A stretch of 10,403 nucleotides of DNA, from assembly GCA_014379665.1 (NCBI GenBank), contig JACMLK010000201.1, positions 1 through 10,403 on the forward strand. Direction: 5' to 3'. Below, piece by piece: positions 1-7,104 of this stretch. A model generated the notes under the pieces. It was given only the letters and a program-made list of their open reading frames with translations, did no database searches and was not told the DNA's origin. Source of the stretch: Saprospiraceae bacterium. GTDB lineage: Bacteria > Bacteroidota > Bacteroidia > Chitinophagales > Saprospiraceae. Each line of letters begins with the position of its first letter. Position 1 is the stretch's first letter. The position numbers were made by a program, and so were the translations under genes.

Positions 1-797
1 AGGTTTGAATTTGCGTCCGCACCTATGGCCTGAAGCGTATCATAATGCTGGGTAACTACAATAAGTGCTGAAGCTTCCTGAGAACTGATACCTACACTAT
101 TTAATACTTCCACACTGTCTACAAGCCCTCTGGCTATCTCTCTTCGCTGGTCAGCTATTCCCTGTCCCTGTAGTCGTTTGCTCTCCGCTTCCGCTTTTGC
201 TTTTGCTACTATTCTAATTCTTGATGCTTCAGCTTCAAATTCAGCGGCAGTTTTTTCTCTATCAGCAGCATTTATTCTATTCATCGCGTTTTTTACCTGT
301 ATATCCGGATCAATGTCAGTCACCAACGTATTTATAATATCATAACCATAAGTCATCATAGCTTCATTCAGCTCTCGTTTTACAGCGATGGCGATATCGT
401 CTTTTCGCTCAAAAACATCATCCAGTTTTAGTTTTGGAACTTCTGCACGTACTACATCAAAAACATAAGCGGTTATTTGATCATGAGGGTATTCTAATTT
501 ATAAAAGGCATCATACACTTTATCCTGGATAACTTTAAATTGTACTGACACTTTCATTTTTACAAAAACATTATCCTTTGTTTTTGTTTCAATCATAACA
601 TCCAATTGTTGAATTCTAAGATTAACCCGACTGGCTACCCGATCTATAAACGGTATTTTAATCTGTAGACCGGAATTTCTGATGCTTTGAAATTTACCGA
701 ACCTCTCAACAACAGCAGCTGACTGCTGATTTACGGTAAAAAAAGTCAAAACCAAAAGCAAAAGAAAAACAAGGATTGGGATAAATATCAGTGGCAT
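1..797 (-). CDS. SPFH/band 7 domain protein, HIR (hypersensitive-induced reaction)-like, 3' end outside window
   Basis: An uninterrupted minus-strand frame starts with ATG at 797-795 and runs off the left edge after 265 codons, so the C-terminus is missing. Residues 2-21 form one hydrophobic membrane anchor (MPLIFIPILVFLLLLVLTFF). The SPFH domain follows (about 22-180), then an Ala/Glu/Lys/Arg-rich predicted coiled coil (about 178-225). Stretches such as ETKTKDNVFVKMKVSVQF (70-87), YVFDVVRAEVPKLKLDDVFE (111-130) and DQRREIARGLVDSVE (216-230) closely recall plant HIR proteins and bacterial slipin-like SPFH proteins, judged from memory. SPFH proteins oligomerise on membranes and organise microdomains or protease complexes; the role here is unknown. 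The start is favoured because the anchor follows directly. The upstream sequence is A-rich with no Shine-Dalgarno. It is divergent from the GSCFA gene. Family assignment is firm; the HIR subgroup is likely. Confidence 0.88.
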   Translation of the reverse strand, partial: MPLIFIPILVFLLLLVLTFFTVNQQSAAVVERFGKFQSIRNSGLQIKIPFIDRVASRVNLRIQQLDVMIETKTKDNVFVKMKVSVQFKVIQDKVYDAFYKLEYPHDQITAYVFDVVRAEVPKLKLDDVFERKDDIAIAVKRELNEAMMTYGYDIINTLVTDIDPDIQVKNAMNRINAADREKTAAEFEAEASRIRIVAKAKAEAESKRLQGQGIADQRREIARGLVDSVEVLNSVGISSQEASALIVVTQHYDTLQAIGADANSN

Positions 798-930
798 AAT
801 ATTTCGTTTTCTTTCACAACATATATCAAGCAATTAAAGTTTCCTACATTTGTCATAAGTAATTATGTACTTTTTTTACTAGGTAATTACCATTCAATAT
901 TATTCACTACAAGATAAAAATATAAAATAA
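798..930. promoter_or_regulatory. Divergent intergenic region (SPFH gene / GSCFA gene)
   Basis: This 133-bp AT-rich region must hold promoters for both divergent genes. On the plus strand TACATTTG (845-852) matches the Bacteroidota -7 consensus TAnnTTTG, but no TTTG lies about 20 nt upstream. On the minus strand TAATATTG (complement of 895-902) is a one-mismatch -7 element. A perfect 10-bp palindrome GGTAATTACC lies at 882-891. None of these is strong enough to fix a transcription start. Confidence 0.3.
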
Positions 931-1914
931 ATGGAATTCCGGACTGAGCTAAACATACCTATATCTGATTTTAAAATCGGTTATAACGACCCGATTCTTA
1001 TGCTTGGTTCATGCTTCTCACAACATATTGGCGAACGATTACAATATTATAAATTTAAGTGCAATGTAAATCCATTCGGTACGATTTTCAATCCTGTTTC
1101 TATTGCAAAACTAATTACTTATGTCAGCAACTGTACCTCAGTTTTACCTGATGAATTAATACTTTCCCATGGCATTTATGTACATCCTGATTTTCATAGT
1201 GTGCTTTCAGATGAAAATGAAGAAATGGCGCTTATCAAAATAAACTCAGCAATTGCTGAGACAAATACTTTCATGAAGCAAGCCAGATTCGTTTTCTTAA
1301 CCCCGGGAACTTCGGTGGCTTATAAAAGCAATAAAACAGGCGCAGTTGTCGCCAATTGCCATAAACTTCCGGCATCAAATTTTACAAAAATAAATATAGG
1401 AATACAGGAAGGAGTAAATGTTTTAATTCAGTTAATAAATGATATCCATAAGATAAATCCTGATATCAAAATCATTTTTACAGTAAGTCCGGTAAGGCAT
1501 ACAAAAGAAGGGCTTATACAAAATGCCCGAAGCAAAGCAAGACTTATAAATATGGTGGAATTAATACAATCAGAATATAATGAAATAGCTTATTTCCCTT
1601 CATTTGAATGGATGATGGATGATCTGAGAGATTACAGATATTATGATGCGGATCTTATACATCCAAATGAAACAGCAATTAATTATATCTGGGAAAAATT
1701 TTGTACTCATTATTTCTCAGATGAGACAAATGTATTACTTAAAGAAATCAAAAAAATAAAACTTGCGGTCGGTCATAAACCTTTTTCTAAAAACTCTAAT
1801 GACTTTAAAGAATTTTGTACCACAAACCTGAACGAAATTCATTCACTCAAGTCCAGGTATCCAAATCTTGATTTTGATCATGAGATTAGTTGGCTCAATG
1901 CTTATATCTCCTGA
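931..1914 (+). CDS. GSCFA domain-containing protein (SGNH-hydrolase-like)
   Basis: This 327-residue protein matches the GSCFA family (Pfam GSCFA) over most of its length. The name-giving motif appears as LGSCFS at 25-30, where Ser27 would be the SGNH nucleophile. NPFGTIFNP follows at 47-55, then ANCHKLPASNF (141-151), TVSPVRH (184-190), RSKARL (200-205), YFPSFEWMMDDLRDYRYY (221-238) and a C-terminal DLIHP (241-245) supplying the presumed catalytic Asp and His. There is no signal peptide, so it is probably cytoplasmic. Family members are common in Bacteroidota; the substrate is unknown, and a carbohydrate or acyl-ester hydrolase is only inferred from the SGNH-like motifs. ATG at 931 follows an A-rich leader and begins directly with the conserved FRTEL. 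It appears monocistronic and its end converges on the amidohydrolase gene 33 bp away. Confidence 0.9.
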   Translation: MEFRTELNIPISDFKIGYNDPILMLGSCFSQHIGERLQYYKFKCNVNPFGTIFNPVSIAKLITYVSNCTSVLPDELILSHGIYVHPDFHSVLSDENEEMALIKINSAIAETNTFMKQARFVFLTPGTSVAYKSNKTGAVVANCHKLPASNFTKINIGIQEGVNVLIQLINDIHKINPDIKIIFTVSPVRHTKEGLIQNARSKARLINMVELIQSEYNEIAYFPSFEWMMDDLRDYRYYDADLIHPNETAINYIWEKFCTHYFSDETNVLLKEIKKIKLAVGHKPFSKNSNDFKEFCTTNLNEIHSLKSRYPNLDFDHEISWLNAYIS

Positions 1915-1958
1915 ATCTCATCTGCGTTAACCAAATTATTAATAATTTCAGATGATTC
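1913..1958. terminator. Possible bidirectional terminator at convergent gene ends
   Basis: CATCTG (1919-1924) pairs with CAGATG (1949-1954), and GAAT (1913-1916) with ATTC (1955-1958) across a 2-nt bulge. The loop contains a perfect 16-bp palindrome, AAATTATTAATAATTT (1933-1948). The structure spans the stop codons of both convergent genes. It is AT-rich and lacks a clear U-tract, so efficient termination is uncertain. Confidence 0.35.
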
Positions 1959-3132
1959 TGTTTGTCAAACTAATTGAAATATCTTCTTTGTTGTTGATGA
2001 TTCCGACATCAATATGGATTAATCCCGGTGTTTTGCCAACTACAATACTTCCTAATCTGTCTTCATAACCCAGAGCTTCAGCGCCATTAATAGTAGCCCA
2101 GTCAATGATAGTTTCAAGCGGAATATATGATGCATATTTTTGAATGGTTTTAATTTCTTCCCATATTGAAAGTTGCCAGTTTGATGTGAGGCTATCAGTT
2201 CCTATCGTGACTTTGGCATTATTATCAAGAAATACGCTGTAGTCAGGCAACATGTTTTCAATATATAGATTGGCATTAGCACATGTCGCCCAATAAGTAT
2301 TTTTATTCCAGGCCAATGTTGCCTGTATATCTCCCGATGTGGTCAGTGTATTATGGACAAATATAGTGCGAAAATCAGGTCTCAGATGTTCGATGGTATA
2401 ATGGATTGAAGATTTTCCTGAAGGTATGAAATGATCAAGGTGAAAACCAAATCCCTGATAAAACTCTCTGAACCCACCGGTCCCTTTAATGAATAGGTCA
2501 TTTTCTGCCTGTGTTTCCTGATTATGTATACTTATAGTCTGACCTGAAGTATTATTTTCATTGATAAATCTGAACAACTCCGGTGTTACTGAATAAGGGG
2601 CATGTGGTACATAACTTTTTCTATTGTAATTAATTTCGTCGTAACTCGCCATGACAGATTTATATTGATCAATAGTTACTTTTGTTTGTGCTGGTTGCAA
2701 AAAATCAAACATTTCTACAAATGTATTATAATTCAACTTACTGACTGATTTTGTATAAGCTGTGTCACTTTTATTTGAAATATCGCCAACCGCTACAATT
2801 CCATTCCGATACATTTCTTCATCCCCATCTTTGATAGCCTGTTTTATAACATCTTCTTCAATATCTCTGAAACTTACTACTTCTTTTATGAAAGAAAGTA
2901 ATCCTGTGCCTGATTCCACTTTACCTTTCATATGAGATAATTCCAGGTGACAATGGGTATTGATAAAACCAGGGCAAATGATACCTCTTAGTATTTGAAT
3001 CGTGACAGGATCATGATCAGATTTCTTTTGTATGGCAACGATTTTTCCCGTTTCATCGGTTATAATTACATCATCAGTCAGTATTTGACCTGCTGCAGTA
3101 TATATCTTATCAGCTGAAAATTTTCTAATCAT
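1948..3132 (-). CDS. Amidohydrolase family protein (TRZ/ATZ/SsnA-like metal-dependent deaminase)
   Basis: This 394-residue cytoplasmic protein has the composite amidohydrolase layout. An N-terminal beta-sandwich (about 1-50) leads into [16 protein letters not shown] (51-66), with metal ligands His60 and His62. Further on come [12 protein letters not shown] (175-186), SIHNQET (201-207; His203 metal ligand, Glu206 probable proton shuttle), VHNT (259-262; His260) and [10 protein letters not shown] (309-318; Asp313). This matches the cytosine deaminase, chlorohydrolase and methylthioadenosine/adenosylhomocysteine deaminase group, which hydrolyses amino groups from purine- or pyrimidine-like rings. 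[10 protein letters not shown] (284-293) is the substrate-side motif, usually CPxxN; here Pro is Ala. Bacteroidota relatives include candidates for aminodeoxyfutalosine deaminase of menaquinone synthesis, but the window gives no support for that. ATG at 3132 lies 8 nt after the DUF1015 stop, implying cotranscription and perhaps translational coupling. Confidence 0.88.
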   Translation of the reverse strand: MIRKFSADKIYTAAGQILTDDVIITDETGKIVAIQKKSDHDPVTIQILRGIICPGFINTHCHLELSHMKGKVESGTGLLSFIKEVVSFRDIEEDVIKQAIKDGDEEMYRNGIVAVGDISNKSDTAYTKSVSKLNYNTFVEMFDFLQPAQTKVTIDQYKSVMASYDEINYNRKSYVPHAPYSVTPELFRFINENNTSGQTISIHNQETQAENDLFIKGTGGFREFYQGFGFHLDHFIPSGKSSIHYTIEHLRPDFRTIFVHNTLTTSGDIQATLAWNKNTYWATCANANLYIENMLPDYSVFLDNNAKVTIGTDSLTSNWQLSIWEEIKTIQKYASYIPLETIIDWATINGAEALGYEDRLGSIVVGKTPGLIHIDVGIINNKEDISISLTNRII

Positions 3133-3140
3133 AATCTAAA

Positions 3141-4244
3141 TTAAAATTTCTTTACTATAAGTCCATTTTTCATTCTCGGTTCAAACCACGTGCTTTTTGG
3201 GGGTAATACTCCTCCATCATCGGATATTCTGATTACATCTTCTTTTGTGACGGGATATAAACAAAATCCAATATAATCATTGTTTTTCCTGATTCTTTCT
3301 TCTAAATCTTCAAGACCCAAAACGCCTTCCACGTACATCACATCTGAAGTAGTCTTTATATCATGAATATGAAGAATATCCTGAAGGATAAACTGATTGA
3401 ACAAATCCACATCAAGCACTACTTTATTATCTGAAACAGAAAGAAATACTTTTTCCTTCCATTTAAGTAAATACCATTCATGATCCAATTGCATGGTTAT
3501 CTCATGTTTTTTAGTAGGTTTCGATGCAGTTTTCAATGGCTCGATATCCATGACAGAGGATAAAAAAGCCAGAAATTTTACTTTACTCATTTTAAGTGAG
3601 AGATTTACAATCCTGTTATAATCCAAAATTTCCAAATCTCTGAAAGGAAAAAATACGCTAAGTAAACCGGGGTGTGCGGAATCATCATGTAAATATTTTT
3701 TCCTGACCAACTTTGCCGTAACTGAAGCTCTGTGATGTCCGTCTGCAATGTATGATTTTTTAACATAATTATTGAATAGATGCTGTATCTCTTCAATCTG
3801 AATCCGATCTGTCACGTCCCAGAGACTATGCTTTTCGTTTTGAACCGACAGGTCCATCACAAAAAATGGCACTCTGTTTTTAATATAATTTTCTACAAAA
3901 CCATTTATTTCCTGCTTTTCTTCATATGCAAGCAGGACAGGCTTAATCATTGCTTTTCTAAGCAACATAAGTTGCATCATTGCTTGTTCCTTCTCATTTA
4001 TAGTATGCTCATGTCCAAGGATTTTTTTATCTTCTATGTCAGATAAAGCACTGCTGGCAATAATGCCTGTAAAGCTCCTTTTGCCATAGATTCTGTATAT
4101 GAATATGGCTTCCTCATTCATGGATGTGAAAAAACCGGAATTCATAAAATTAGGAAATTCATTGCTAACCGTTTCAAAAAAGGATTCCGGTGAAGCTATC
4201 AGATCAATATTTGGAAAGGATGCCTTGAATGGATAAATATTCAT
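3141..4244 (-). CDS. DUF1015 domain-containing protein
   Basis: This 367-residue soluble protein belongs to DUF1015. The opening MNIYPFKASFPN fits the usual family N-terminus. GHEHTINEKE (77-86) precedes a long helical part, and the signature YIADGHHRASVTAKL lies at 165-179. LEILDYNRIV follows at 204-213, and the protein ends with GGVLPPKSTWFEPRMKNGL. The ADGHHR motif resembles the nucleotide- or phosphate-binding loop of the ParB/sulfiredoxin/SerK superfamily, so phosphotransfer or nucleotide binding is possible but not demonstrated for this family, as far as I know. Relatives are often somewhat longer (about 400 residues), so this one is slightly compact, mainly in the C-terminal half. It sits in the middle of the predicted Sua5-DUF1015-amidohydrolase operon, 65 nt after Sua5. 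Family call firm, function unknown. Confidence 0.9.
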   Translation of the reverse strand: MNIYPFKASFPNIDLIASPESFFETVSNEFPNFMNSGFFTSMNEEAIFIYRIYGKRSFTGIIASSALSDIEDKKILGHEHTINEKEQAMMQLMLLRKAMIKPVLLAYEEKQEINGFVENYIKNRVPFFVMDLSVQNEKHSLWDVTDRIQIEEIQHLFNNYVKKSYIADGHHRASVTAKLVRKKYLHDDSAHPGLLSVFFPFRDLEILDYNRIVNLSLKMSKVKFLAFLSSVMDIEPLKTASKPTKKHEITMQLDHEWYLLKWKEKVFLSVSDNKVVLDVDLFNQFILQDILHIHDIKTTSDVMYVEGVLGLEDLEERIRKNNDYIGFCLYPVTKEDVIRISDDGGVLPPKSTWFEPRMKNGLIVKKF

Positions 4245-4269
4245 AGAATGTAGATTTGGTTAGGTGGGA

Positions 4270-4300
4270 CGAAGATAGAGATTTCATCCTACTTTTCAAT
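4270..4300 (-). promoter_or_regulatory. Weak candidate internal promoter for the DUF1015 gene
   Basis: Read on the minus strand, ATTG (4300-4297) and TATCTTCG (4277-4270) are 19 nt apart. Each differs by one base from the Bacteroidota -33/-7 pair TTTG and TAnnTTTG. The position would give a leader of about 20 nt before the DUF1015 start. It may simply be an operon spacer. Confidence 0.25.
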
Positions 4301-4309
4301 AATCAAAAT

Positions 4310-5278
4310 TTATTTAACAGCTGCCCTTCTGAGTCGGTCATTTATGGCAATACCAAGATTGGTTTCCGGCATCAATTCGGCATAAATCACATCTATATCG
4401 CATCCGTCCAGGTATCTCATTCCTGCAAAAAGGTTTTTGGCAGCTTCCTGAAAATTACCGGATGGGGTCAGTACTATCTGATGTTTGGAGGAGATAACCG
4501 GTAAAAAATTATTGAATGCGATAATTCCCGTCCTTAATGGATCTGAAGTGGCTGATAATGTTCTGATATCCCCCAAAATCATCGGTACTTTAGGAGCATA
4601 ATGACTGGTGAGCATTCCGGGTGCTTCCGGATTGGAATTAGAAATATCCCTTATTATTACTTTACCAACCACAGCAGAAATATTTTCAATGGATAGACCT
4701 CCTTTTCTGAACACTTCAATTTCATTATGTTCATTCACACCTACGATAGTGCTTTCCAAACCCACATCACAGGGTCCTCCGTCAAGTATATAAAAAATCT
4801 TATTCCCCAATTGATCGGCCACATGTTGTGCTGTGGTAGGACTTATATATCCAAACGGATTGGCACTCGGAGCTGCTAATGGAAAATCAAGATTTTCCAG
4901 CAGTGTTTTTGTAATTGGGTGAGCCGGTATCCTGACCGCTACATATGGTGAACCTGAGGTCACCATGTCCGGGATGATATCCTTTTTTTTCAATAAAATG
5001 GTCAACGGTCCCGGAGTAAATTTTTCTGCCAGCAGACTCAGTTTTTCAGGTATATCCTCCACATAGTCAATCACTTTATGAAATGAAGGAAGGTGTATAA
5101 TCAATGGATCGAAAGTAGGTCTCTGTTTGATTTGAAATATCTTAGCTACGGCAGACACATTAAGTGCATTTGCACCAAGTCCATATACTGTTTCAGTTGG
5201 AATTGCCACTGCTTCACCTTTTCTTAGCAGTGCCGCAGCTATATCAATACTATGACCAATAAACGATGATTCTGACAT
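4310..5278 (-). CDS. L-threonylcarbamoyladenylate synthase (Sua5-type TsaC)
   Basis: This 322-residue cytoplasmic enzyme condenses L-threonine, bicarbonate and ATP into threonylcarbamoyl-AMP, the first step of t6A37 modification of ANN-decoding tRNAs. The YrdC domain (about 8-200) shows AIPTETVYGLGANA (25-38), the KQRP substrate-binding motif (51-54), PGPLTILL (89-96), AVRIPAHP (114-121), APSAN (136-140) and LDGGPCDVGLESTIV (165-179). The linker APGMLTSHYAPKVP (219-232) leads to the C-terminal Sua5 domain (about 233-322) with LGIAINDRLRRAA near the end. This is therefore the long Sua5 form rather than the short TsaC/YrdC. All key motifs are intact. It is first in the predicted minus-strand operon and diverges from the secreted serine hydrolase. 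A near-consensus -7 element precedes it. Confidence 0.95.
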   Translation of the reverse strand: MSESSFIGHSIDIAAALLRKGEAVAIPTETVYGLGANALNVSAVAKIFQIKQRPTFDPLIIHLPSFHKVIDYVEDIPEKLSLLAEKFTPGPLTILLKKKDIIPDMVTSGSPYVAVRIPAHPITKTLLENLDFPLAAPSANPFGYISPTTAQHVADQLGNKIFYILDGGPCDVGLESTIVGVNEHNEIEVFRKGGLSIENISAVVGKVIIRDISNSNPEAPGMLTSHYAPKVPMILGDIRTLSATSDPLRTGIIAFNNFLPVISSKHQIVLTPSGNFQEAAKNLFAGMRYLDGCDIDVIYAELMPETNLGIAINDRLRRAAVK

Positions 5279-5301
5279 AATAATGCGAAGTTATATCTTT
5301 T

Positions 5302-5309
5302 CAAATTTA
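5302..5309 (-). promoter_or_regulatory. Candidate -7 element for the Sua5 operon
   Basis: On the minus strand TAAATTTG exactly matches TAnnTTTG, 24 nt upstream of the Sua5 start. No good -33 TTTG lies 19-21 nt further upstream, so the call rests on the -7 element and its position. The same 188-bp divergent region also carries CATTTTTG (5403-5410, plus), a one-mismatch -7 element for the serine hydrolase gene. Confidence 0.4.
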
Positions 5310-5466
5310 TATCAGTACATTCAGATAAAAACAGGAATACAATTAATTTTTATCCTATAATAACAATATCCATTTTGTCAGTAAATATACCAATATAAAA
5401 TTCATTTTTGCACACCTTTTTAAACCTGATAGCAAAAAATATGTCTCATTACAAATACTTGCCGTG

Positions 5467-6768
5467 ATGAGAATACCCATTATTTGCTTCTTTTTAAGTT
5501 TATGTACATTTTTAGTGGCACAAAATATTTATTTCCCACCGCTGACAGGAGATCAATGGGAAACCACGGATCCATCAGAACTCGGCTGGTGTCTAACCGG
5601 AATAAGCAATCTTGATGATTTTTTAGAAGAAAAAGGTACTAAGGCGTTTATAGTATTGAAAAATGGTAAGATTGTCAAAGAAACATATTTCGGCACCTTT
5701 ACGAAAGACAGCATATGGTACTGGGCGTCAGCCGGTAAGACACTGACTGCATTTCTTACAGGAATGGCTCAGGAAAAAGGATTGCTGGATATTAATGATA
5801 AGACTTCAAAATATCTGGGGCAAGGGTGGACAAGTATGAGTCTTACACAGGAAGATAAAATCACGGTATGGCACCATTTGTCTATGACTACAGGTATGGA
5901 AGATGATGTGCCGGATGATAATTGCATGCTTCCTTCCTGTCTTCAGTACAAAGCTGATGCCGGCACCAGATGGGCTTACCATAATGCTCCATACAGATTG
6001 ATACAGGATGTGATAGGTAAAGCTTGGGGGGCAAGTTATCAGAATTTTATGAATACTCAACTTTACCCCAAAACAGGGATAACAGGTCTTTGGTACGATG
6101 GAGTTATGTATTCAAAACCAAGAAATATGGCCAGATTTGGTCTGCTTATGTCAAATAATGGGGTATGGAAAGATCAAAAAATCCTTTCTGATCAGGATTA
6201 TCTGAGTGCCATGATCACACCTTCGCAGCATTTAAACAAATCTTACGGACTACTTTGGTGGTTGAACGGTCAGGAATCTTTTATGTTGCCAAATTCTCAG
6301 ATAGTGTTCAATAATACATTGATACCCAATGCACCTGCAGACACCTGGTGTGGTTTAGGTAAAAATGACCAGAAGATTTATATTGTTCCTTCACAAAATA
6401 TTGTCATCATTCGTATGGGAAATGATGGGGGACAGGTTACCGGGACACTTAGTTCTTTTGACAATCTACTGTGGGATAAAATCAATAAACTAAACTGCTC
6501 ATCTTCCTTATTGGCTGAATCTTCAGAAAACGATTTCAATTTGTTCCCCAATCCATTTGATCAATTAATTCATTTACATGGCAAAAATGCAATGGAAGGG
6601 CTTACCTACACCATGTTTAATATCAATGGTACTATGGTAGCATCAGGTGATTTAGAAGGTGTAAATACCATTGATACCTACAAACATTTGAAAAAGGGTG
6701 TATATATTTTTTCCATTAAAAACAAAAATAGCAAACCCATATTTTCAAAGAAATTAGTGAAAAATTAG
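5467..6768 (+). CDS. Secreted beta-lactamase-family serine hydrolase with T9SS sorting domain
   Basis: Residues 1-18 form a signal peptide (MRIPIICFFLSLCTFLVA), with probable cleavage near Ala18-Gln19. The body (about 35-340) has the class C beta-lactamase/esterase/DD-peptidase fold: SAGK (88-91) holds the nucleophile Ser88 and base Lys91, and YHN (171-173) is the second motif. The third motif, usually KTG or HTG, is not evident; CGLGKNDQ (295-302) occupies that region. The C-terminal 80 residues, with LFPNPFDQLIHL and the closing KKGVYIFSIKN...KKLVKN, form a type A T9SS sorting domain, so export across the outer membrane is expected. Substrate is unknown: esterase, amidase or peptidase are all possible. 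GTG at 5464 directly precedes the ATG in frame; I chose the ATG (433 residues). Monocistronic, with no strong terminator after it. Confidence 0.88.
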   Translation: MRIPIICFFLSLCTFLVAQNIYFPPLTGDQWETTDPSELGWCLTGISNLDDFLEEKGTKAFIVLKNGKIVKETYFGTFTKDSIWYWASAGKTLTAFLTGMAQEKGLLDINDKTSKYLGQGWTSMSLTQEDKITVWHHLSMTTGMEDDVPDDNCMLPSCLQYKADAGTRWAYHNAPYRLIQDVIGKAWGASYQNFMNTQLYPKTGITGLWYDGVMYSKPRNMARFGLLMSNNGVWKDQKILSDQDYLSAMITPSQHLNKSYGLLWWLNGQESFMLPNSQIVFNNTLIPNAPADTWCGLGKNDQKIYIVPSQNIVIIRMGNDGGQVTGTLSSFDNLLWDKINKLNCSSSLLAESSENDFNLFPNPFDQLIHLHGKNAMEGLTYTMFNINGTMVASGDLEGVNTIDTYKHLKKGVYIFSIKNKNSKPIFSKKLVKN

Positions 6769-6789
6769 TAAGCCAGAGCTGGTAGTGCA

Positions 6790-6862
6790 CAATGAATACA
6801 CCTCTCCTACATTAAAACTTCATTGGTCCTTCATTGCATAATACTTGTGATTTGTCAATGAA
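6790..6862. repeat. CAATGAA/TTCATTG four-element inverted repeat
   Basis: CAATGAA at 6790-6796 and 6856-6862 flanks two TTCATTG copies at 6819-6825 and 6830-6836. The two inner copies, extended to CTTCATTG, are exactly 11 nt apart. The four can form two adjacent 7-bp hairpins or alternative pairings. Short and AT-rich, so it could be chance or a weak 3'-end structure for the serine hydrolase transcript. Confidence 0.4.
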
Positions 6863-6952
6863 TTATCTCACACAAAGAAGTTAACAATCATGGTAGATAA
6901 GTCAAATAGGACGAATCTCCCGGGGAAATCAGCGATAACATACGATTTAAGT

Positions 6953-7104
6953 CACGGTCTTCAGTGGGACTCAGTGGGACCTCGGTGGGAGTCAGTGGGA
7001 TCACGGTGGGAGTGTCGTGGGAGTGCGGTGGGAGTGTGGTGTTATCATCATGGGAGGATCTGGGGAGGATCTGGGGAGGGTGATGGGAGGAAGTACGGAG
7101 CATC
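6953..7104 (+). repeat. Degenerate G-rich tandem array, 11-nt period
   Basis: Seven GTGGGA copies start at 6964, 6974, 6985, 6995, 7006, 7017 and 7028 (steps 10, 11, 10, 11, 11, 11). The next unit, at 7039, is decayed (GTGTTA). Four GGGAGG-type units follow in the same phase at 7050, 7061, 7072 and 7083 (ATGGGAGGATC, TGGGGAGGATC, TGGGGAGGGTG, ATGGGAGGAAG). CACGGTCTTCA (6953) and TACGGAGCATC (7094) fit as degraded edge units. A GG doublet persists in phase at 7108, 7119, 7130 and 7141, and ATGGG recurs at 7146 and 7157, so the original array probably reached about 7161. It is G-rich on one strand against AT-rich surroundings. It is not a CRISPR, as there are no spacers, and not coding, as the period is not a multiple of 3. 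Confidence 0.85.

Noticed and set aside
882..891. Palindrome GGTAATTACC as an operator
   Set aside because: A single 10-bp palindrome in AT-rich DNA is weak evidence, and no second copy or regulator gene is nearby.
4310..5278. Short open frames opposite the Sua5, DUF1015, transglycosylase and gatA genes
   Set aside because: They are antisense shadows of strongly conserved genes, with no family similarity or plausible leader.
5374..5410. Promoter TTTG...CATTTTTG for the serine hydrolase gene
   Set aside because: The spacing is 25 nt rather than about 20, and the -7 element has a mismatch in the key TA. I mention it only within the divergent region.
5464..5466. GTG as the start of the serine hydrolase gene
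   Set aside because: An ATG follows immediately in frame and gives the same signal peptide; GTG adds only one residue.
6953..7104. CRISPR array
   Set aside because: Units are 10-11 nt, contiguous and degenerate, with no spacers and no cas genes nearby.
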